From Denitromonas ohlonensis (GTDB taxonomy: Bacteria > Pseudomonadota > Gammaproteobacteria > Burkholderiales > Rhodocyclaceae): 62,798 bases of DNA. The stretch is taken from positions 1 through 62,798 of the forward strand of contig NZ_VMNI01000033.1 in assembly GCF_007625205.1 (NCBI RefSeq). Direction: 5' to 3'. Every line of letters starts with the position of its first letter. Positions within the stretch are counted from its first letter, which is position 1. Shown here one piece after another: positions 58,229 to 62,798 of this stretch. Under the pieces are notes generated by a model. It saw nothing but the letters and a program-made list of their open reading frames with translations, was not told the origin of the DNA and ran no database searches. A program made the position numbers and the translations under genes.

Positions 58229-60700
58229 ATGTCAACACTTCTCAGCACCTACTCATCCCCGGCGGGCCGCCACGACGAACTGCTGGATGCCAGCGGCAAT
58301 GTTCGCCTTCAGTGGCGGCCACTGGTTGCGCGGCTGGACGCACTTGGCCTGGACGGGGTCAGCGCCCGCGCCCAGCTCGTATCGGACTCCATCTTCGCCG
58401 ACGGAATTTCGTACAACGTTCATGCCAAAGACCATGAAGCGCCACATGCATGGGAACTCGATCCGCTCCCCCTGGTCATCGCGCCCGATGAATGGAAATA
58501 CCTCGCCTCGGCCGTTGCGCAGCGTGCATCGGTGCTCAACGCCATGCTCGGCGACCTCTACGGTCCGCAGCATCTCCTCGCCGAAGGCCTGCTGCCCTCC
58601 GCGCTCGTTTTCGGCCAACCCAGTTTCAAATGGCCCTGTGTCGGCATCCGCCCGCCCGGTAACGTCTTCCTGAACACCTATGCGGTTGACGTCGCCCGTG
58701 GCCCCGACGGCAAGTGGTGGGCGATTGCGGATCACACGCAAAGCCCGGCAGGCGCGGGATACAGCCTCCAGAACCGGATCATCCTGTCCAAGACCTTTCC
58801 GGACGCGTTTCGCCAACTGCAAGTTCAGCCGCTGGCAGATTTTTTCCGCACGCTTCTCGACGGGTTCTCGCGTCTGGCGCCAACCGACGGCGAACCGCCG
58901 CTCATCGTGCTGCTCACCCCGGGACCGGGCTACGAGAGCTATTTCGAACACGCCTTCCTGGCCCGTTATCTGGGCTATCCGCTGGTAGAAGGTCGCGATC
59001 TCACCGTGCGCGACAACACCGTCTACCTCAAAACGCTTCGCGGCTTGCGCCGGGTTCACGGCATCTTTCGGCGACTCCAGAGTGATCTGTGCGATCCGCT
59101 TGAATTGCGCGCCGATTCGGCGGTAGGGGTGCCGGGCTTACTCGCCGCGGCGCGCGCCGGGCGCGTCCTGATCAGCAATGCCCTGGGTAGTGGCGTCCTC
59201 GAATCCGGCGCGATCTTCGGGTTTTTGCCAGGCATTACCGAACGTCTGCTGGGCAAACCGCTGGCCATGCCGTCCGTCGCCAGCTGGTGGTGCGGCGAAG
59301 CCGCCGCGCTGGATCACGCCATCGAACACCTCGACGACCTGGTCATCAAACCCGCATTTTCCGATATGGGCCAGCCCGCCGTATTCGGCCACAACCTCAA
59401 AGGCGCCGAGCGCGACGAAATGATCGCCAAGCTTCGCGCGCAACCCCACGCCTACGTTGCACAAGAATGGATTCCGATGTCACAGGCGCCCATATGGGGG
59501 GGCGATGGACTCCAGGCGCGTACGGTCGGCCTGCGCCTGTTTGCCGTCGCGACCGGCAATGGCTACACCGTCATGCCTGGCGCGCTCGGGCGGGTGGCCG
59601 CCAGCCCCCATCAGGAAGTCCTTTCCATGCCACGCGGCGGGATCTCCAAGGACGTCTGGGTTCGTGCCAGCGGCCCGGTTCGACGCGTCAGCCTGCTAAA
59701 GCGGCGGCTTGGCGTGATCGACCTGGTCTGTGGCGGATCGGACGTGCCATCACGCGTTGGCGACAACCTGTTCTGGCTGGGTCGCTACACCGAGCGCAGC
59801 GAAGCCACGGCTCGCCTGCTTCGCGCCACGCTCAGTCGACTATCGACGGGCGACAACGACGACGAGTCGTGCCTGCCTGACCTGCTCGCCGCCTGCCATC
59901 ACATGGATATTCTTGCGCAAGCGCCAGAGCCTGACGCAACCGATGACGCAATCGAAAAAGTCGTTATTGCAGCGGTATGCGACCCCTTGCAGATCGGCTC
60001 CCTGGCCAACATGTCTCAGCAACTCGTCTATAGCGCAGGCCAGGTACGAGAGCGCATGTCCTCCGACAACTGGCATGCGCTGAACCGGATGTCCCGTCTG
60101 TTCGAGCAACCCTTCCAGTCCGTCGGTCAAGCGCTTGCCGCCGTTGACCGCACCATGCTCGACTGCATTTCTCTGGCTGGCTTTGCCCTCGACGACATGA
60201 CGCGCGACGAAGGCTGGCGCTTCCTTATTCTCGGCCGTCGCATCGAGCGACTCTACCGGCTCGCAGCCCTGATTGACGTCGCCCTGAGTTTCGAAGATGA
60301 CGCCCGCGAACGCAGCCTTGAGTGGCTGCTGGAAACCACCAACGCCATCGTCACCTACCGTGCCCGTTACCGACGATCGCCAGAAGTGCTGCCTGTTCTG
60401 CACCTTCTCATTTTTGACGACACGAACCCACACGCGGTGATATTTCAAATCAATCAACTCGATGTCGAACTCGACCGCATCAGTCGTGACGTCGGCCACG
60501 CCCGCGTCGACGCACTCAGCGTCATGCGCGCAGCGCTGCACCAATTTGATCTCACCCGCTTTGAAGCCGAGGACACGCGTGACGCCTGCCAGGCACTCGC
60601 GGCGGTGCTTGCAAAGATTGCTGACGACACCTCGGACCTATCCGAAAACCTGCACGAGCGCTATTTCACCCATACCGCGCCAGACGTCCGGAAACACTGA
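58229..60700 (+). CDS. Circularly permuted ATP-grasp fused to alpha-E domain
   Basis: An 823-aa fusion. Residues 1 to about 480 match the CP_ATPgrasp type 2 (former DUF404/407) family: DGISYNVHAKDHE, GIRPPGNVFLNTYAVDVARG, LLTPGPGYESYFEHAFLARYLGYPLVEG and VIKPAFSDMGQP. Residues about 505-815 match the alpha-E (former DUF403) helical domain: SRVGDNLFWLGRYTERSEATARLLRA and RRIERLYRLAALIDVAL. These are often two genes. A role in ATP-dependent amide or peptide ligation has been proposed for the family; the substrate is unknown. ATG 58229 used; GTG 58205 is in frame. Confidence 0.88.
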   Translation: MSTLLSTYSSPAGRHDELLDASGNVRLQWRPLVARLDALGLDGVSARAQLVSDSIFADGISYNVHAKDHEAPHAWELDPLPLVIAPDEWKYLASAVAQRASVLNAMLGDLYGPQHLLAEGLLPSALVFGQPSFKWPCVGIRPPGNVFLNTYAVDVARGPDGKWWAIADHTQSPAGAGYSLQNRIILSKTFPDAFRQLQVQPLADFFRTLLDGFSRLAPTDGEPPLIVLLTPGPGYESYFEHAFLARYLGYPLVEGRDLTVRDNTVYLKTLRGLRRVHGIFRRLQSDLCDPLELRADSAVGVPGLLAAARAGRVLISNALGSGVLESGAIFGFLPGITERLLGKPLAMPSVASWWCGEAAALDHAIEHLDDLVIKPAFSDMGQPAVFGHNLKGAERDEMIAKLRAQPHAYVAQEWIPMSQAPIWGGDGLQARTVGLRLFAVATGNGYTVMPGALGRVAASPHQEVLSMPRGGISKDVWVRASGPVRRVSLLKRRLGVIDLVCGGSDVPSRVGDNLFWLGRYTERSEATARLLRATLSRLSTGDNDDESCLPDLLAACHHMDILAQAPEPDATDDAIEKVVIAAVCDPLQIGSLANMSQQLVYSAGQVRERMSSDNWHALNRMSRLFEQPFQSVGQALAAVDRTMLDCISLAGFALDDMTRDEGWRFLILGRRIERLYRLAALIDVALSFEDDARERSLEWLLETTNAIVTYRARYRRSPEVLPVLHLLIFDDTNPHAVIFQINQLDVELDRISRDVGHARVDALSVMRAALHQFDLTRFEAEDTRDACQALAAVLAKIADDTSDLSENLHERYFTHTAPDVRKH

Positions 60701-60702
60701 GC

Positions 60703-61665
60703 ATGAGCGCCGTCCGATATCATCTGCTGCACGACACCATCTATCGCTACACCCATCCGGTCAGCGAGTCGCGCCAGATGATCCGCCTGTCGCCCCGCGC
60801 CCTCGAAGGCCAGCGCTGCCTCTCGCACCGACTTCTGATCAATCCCGAGCCTTCCCGGGCTGAAGACTGGATCGACAGCTTCGGCAATCGCGTTCGCACC
60901 ATCGACCTCGAAAGCAGCCACGAACACCTACTCATCCGTGCCGAGTCCTGGGTCGAACTCACGCCACCTGAAAACATCGCATTTGACGAAAGCCCCCCAT
61001 GGGAGCAGGTTCGGGACACCTTGGCCTATCGAGCAGGACGCCCACTCACGCCCGAAATCCTGGAGGCCAGTCCGTTCTGCTTCGAGTCACCCAACATCAG
61101 GCTAAAACGGGAGTTCGCCGCATACGCACTTGAGATTTTTACCCCAGGGCGGCCGCTACTGGCCGGCGTCAAACACCTGATGGCACGGATTTTCAGCGAA
61201 TTCACCTTCGATCCCGAAGCCACGGACGTCGCCACCCCAGTTACCGAAGTATTCGCAAAACGGCGCGGCGTCTGCCAAGACCTCAGTCATGTCATGATCT
61301 CTTGCCTACGCTCGATCGGCCTTGCTTCCCGATACGTCAGCGGCTACCTGCTGACATTGCCGCCCCCAGGGAAGCCGCGACTCATCGGCGCAGACGCCAC
61401 CCACGCCTGGGTCTCTGTCTTCTGCCCCGGCATAGGCTGGTTCGACTTCGACCCCACCAACAACACAACACCGCAGCTCGAACACATTACCGTCGGCTGG
61501 GGCCGAGATTTCGCCGACGTTTCTCCCGTCCGGGGCGTCATCCTCGGCGCGGGCAGCCACACCCTCGACATTTCCGTTACCGTCGTCCCGGAAGCCGAAT
61601 TTTCACTGATCTACGAGAACGGCACATCCTTCGATCGCGCGCTGCATCGGCATCTGAGCGAGTGA
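60703..61665 (+). CDS. Transglutaminase-like protease family protein
   Basis: A 320-aa protein with an N-terminal beta domain (about 5-90, YHLLHDTIYRYTHPVSESRQMIRLSPR) and a transglutaminase-like core with an intact triad: Cys191 in KRRGVCQDLSH, His234 in GADATHAWVSV, Asp250 in WFDFDPTNN. It is 2 bp after the ATP-grasp/alpha-E gene, so co-transcribed. Such enzymes usually act as thiol amidases or peptidases. An IS66 end lies only 14 bp downstream. Confidence 0.9.
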   Translation: MSAVRYHLLHDTIYRYTHPVSESRQMIRLSPRALEGQRCLSHRLLINPEPSRAEDWIDSFGNRVRTIDLESSHEHLLIRAESWVELTPPENIAFDESPPWEQVRDTLAYRAGRPLTPEILEASPFCFESPNIRLKREFAAYALEIFTPGRPLLAGVKHLMARIFSEFTFDPEATDVATPVTEVFAKRRGVCQDLSHVMISCLRSIGLASRYVSGYLLTLPPPGKPRLIGADATHAWVSVFCPGIGWFDFDPTNNTTPQLEHITVGWGRDFADVSPVRGVILGAGSHTLDISVTVVPEAEFSLIYENGTSFDRALHRHLSE

Positions 61666-61678
61666 AGGACGGATTTGA

Positions 61679-61967
61679 GTAAGCGCCCGGCAAACCCACC
61701 TGGACTCAGCACGCGGCCATCCGCCATGCAGGTGCCTGCCAGCGATGCGGCAGCAATTCCCCGATCCGGCTATAAGGCTGCGCAGGTAGTCACTCGAGCA
61801 CATCCTTCAGATAGGCAAAGGGCTCGTGGCCGTTGAGCCGCGCAGACGGGATCAGACTCATGATGGCGGCCGCGCGTTGCCCCGCGCGCAGGCTGCCGGC
61901 AAATAGCCAGTTCTTGCGCCCGAGCGCGATCGGCCGGATCTGGTTCTCGATCCAGTTGTTGTCGATG
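61679..61967 (-). mobile_element. IS66-family remnant
   Basis: GTAAGCGCCCGG at 61679-61690 matches the usual GTAAGCG terminus of IS66 elements, and an IS66 TnpC C-terminus follows on the minus strand (61790-61967). The element is cut at about 61967 by an IS3-family insertion, so only its 3' end is visible. Confidence 0.75.
61790..61967 (-). pseudogene. IS66 transposase TnpC, C-terminal fragment
   Basis: The last about 59 codons of TnpC on the minus strand: IDNNWIENQIRPIALG, then RKNWLFAGSLRAGQRAAAIM and RLNGHEPFAYLKDVLE, ending in TGA at 61790-61792. The ENxIRP(I/T)ALGRKNWLF pattern is diagnostic of IS66. The part beyond 61967 is replaced by IS3 sequence. Confidence 0.9.
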
Positions 61968-62035
61968 TGACCTGCTCCCCGACAGCCGTACCACCTGATT
62001 GGCAGTGGGGTCCGTCACGACGGAGAATGACGGGC

Positions 62036-62302
62036 ATGAGAAAGAGTCGATTTACCGAACAACAGATCATCGGGTTCCTGAAGCAAGCCGAAGCCGGCAT
62101 GCCGATCGCGGAGTTGTGCCGCCAGGGCGGGTTCAGCGATGCGACGTTCTACAAATGGCGCGCCAAGTACGGCGGCATGGACGCCGAGGAGGCGCGCCGG
62201 CTCAAAGATCTAGAGAGCGAGAACGCCAAGCTCAAGAAACTGCTGGCTGAGGCGCACCTGGATATCGAGGCGCTCAAGGTTGCTTTCCGGGTAAAGCGCT
62301 AG
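62036..62302 (+). CDS. IS3-family transposase OrfA
   Basis: An 88-aa OrfA: RKSRFTEQQIIGFLKQAEAGMPIAELC forms the HTH, then SDATFYKWRAKYGGMDAEEARRLK and the leucine-zipper LESENAKLKKLLAEAHLD. GGAG lies about 8 nt before ATG 62036; ATG 62027 is in frame. Complete and apparently intact. Ends at TAG 62300-62302. Confidence 0.92.
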   Translation: MRKSRFTEQQIIGFLKQAEAGMPIAELCRQGGFSDATFYKWRAKYGGMDAEEARRLKDLESENAKLKKLLAEAHLDIEALKVAFRVKR

Positions 62303-62334
62303 CCCCACAAGACAAACGAGGCGCGATCACGACG

Positions 62335-62798
62335 ATGCTGGCCCAGTGCCGGATTTCGGAACGACGTGCCTGTGCTCTTATGGGGCTGTCACGCGATGCG
62401 TGGCGACATCCGCCATGCGTTGATGAGCAAACGAAGAATCTGATCGCACGTATCCGCGAGGTGGCGCATCAACGGCGCCGCTTCGGCTATCGACGCATCC
62501 ACGACATGCTGCGCAGCGACTTTCCCGGCACCAATCACAAGAAGGTGTATCGGCTCTATCGAGAGCAGAACCTGTCCGTTCGCAAACGCAGCAAGAAGCG
62601 CCTGCGCAGCGAGCGCCGGCCCCTGCAGGTAGCGACAAGACTCAACGAGGTATGGCGCATGGACTTCGTCAGTGACGCGCTCGCCAGCGGTCGCCGGCTC
62701 AAATGCCTGACCGTGGCCGACGACTTCAGCCACGAGTGCATCGACATCGCCGTCGCCCATGCCATGCCGGGCAGCCATGTGATCCAGGTGCTCGAGCA
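62335..62798 (+). CDS. IS3-family transposase OrfB, 3' end outside window
   Basis: The frame is open from upstream of 62281 without a stop to the window end, in -1 phase relative to orfA; the first ATG is at 62335 (MLAQCRISERRACALMGLS). It has the HTH_21 region ARIREVAHQRRRFGYRRIHDMLR and the first catalytic aspartate of the DDE integrase core in EVWRMDFVSDAL, with the CLTVADDFSHECI motif. Real expression is probably by -1 frameshifting from orfA, as in other IS3 elements. The remaining D and E residues lie outside. Confidence 0.85.
   Translation, partial: MLAQCRISERRACALMGLSRDAWRHPPCVDEQTKNLIARIREVAHQRRRFGYRRIHDMLRSDFPGTNHKKVYRLYREQNLSVRKRSKKRLRSERRPLQVATRLNEVWRMDFVSDALASGRRLKCLTVADDFSHECIDIAVAHAMPGSHVIQVLE

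Larger units (their letters stand above)
61968..62798 (+). mobile_element. IS3-family insertion sequence (IS407-like group), right end outside window
   Basis: It begins with TGACCTGCTCCCCGACAG at 61968, a TG-headed end of the kind seen in IS3-family elements, and carries orfA (62036-62302) and orfB in the -1 frame relative to orfA. It has inserted into the IS66 tnpC. The right terminus and any target duplication are beyond the window. Confidence 0.8.

Overview
The window is a GC-rich chromosomal segment that most resembles a betaproteobacterium of the Rhodocyclales type (Azoarcus/Thauera/Zoogloea relatives). This is inferred from gene content and order: lolB-ispE-tRNA-Gln-prs-rplY-pth-ychF, glnA-DUF4124-ntrBC, coaE-zapD-yacG and ftsY-ftsE-ftsX. 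No rRNA or other taxonomic marker was available. Coding density is very high, many genes overlap by 4 bp (ATGA or GTGA), and no gene-free stretch exceeds 300 bp.

Layout: (1) 1-1009 is a mobile patch, an IS3 orfA remnant cut by a REP-flanked RAYT transposase. (2) 1010-9282 is accessory metabolism: a patatin-like lipase, a LysR regulator divergent from an isoquinoline-oxidoreductase-type molybdenum hydroxylase (iorA, iorB) with its maturation genes (xdhC, mocA-like), a GNAT enzyme and a YcaQ-like glycosylase. (3) 9336-13345 holds a chromate-resistance operon (chrB-chrA-rhodanese) with a palindrome at its promoter, a cupin and a hydrolase. (4) 13505-14881 is an ammonium transporter with a sigma-54 promoter and an NtrC site. 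(5) 14932-24625 is housekeeping: MltA, DUF815 ATPase, Nudix/ThiE-like fusion, YacG, ZapD, CoaE, SPOR protein, TrpB2, CoaX and BirA. (6) 24708-29512 is nitrogen control (ntrC, ntrB, DUF4124, glnA) with a sigma-54 promoter and two NtrC sites upstream of glnA. (7) 29503-41363 holds a CDF transporter, rhodanese, NadA, a heme-motif chemoreceptor, a RuBisCO-like protein/cupin pair, an endonuclease-family enzyme with ClsB, GluQ and a diguanylate cyclase. (8) 41394-58141 is core: ychF-pth-rplY-prs-tRNA-Gln-ispE-lolB-TPR, mutM, a dynamin-like GTPase, ferredoxin-coaD-rsmD-two M16 peptidases, ftsY-ftsE-ftsX. (9) 58229-61665 is a two-gene ATP-grasp/alpha-E plus transglutaminase cassette. (10) 61679-62798 is an IS66 remnant interrupted by an IS3-family element that runs off the window.

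The clearest connected biology is nitrogen regulation. NtrB/NtrC are encoded in the window, and two likely targets in it (glnA and amt) carry matching promoters: the first NtrC site starts exactly 79 bp upstream of the sigma-54 element in both. The most unusual systems are the RuBisCO-like protein overlapping a cupin gene, which suggests a methylthioadenosine-isoprenoid shunt; the ATP-grasp/alpha-E/transglutaminase pair, whose substrate is unknown; and the REP/RAYT element sitting inside a dead insertion sequence.
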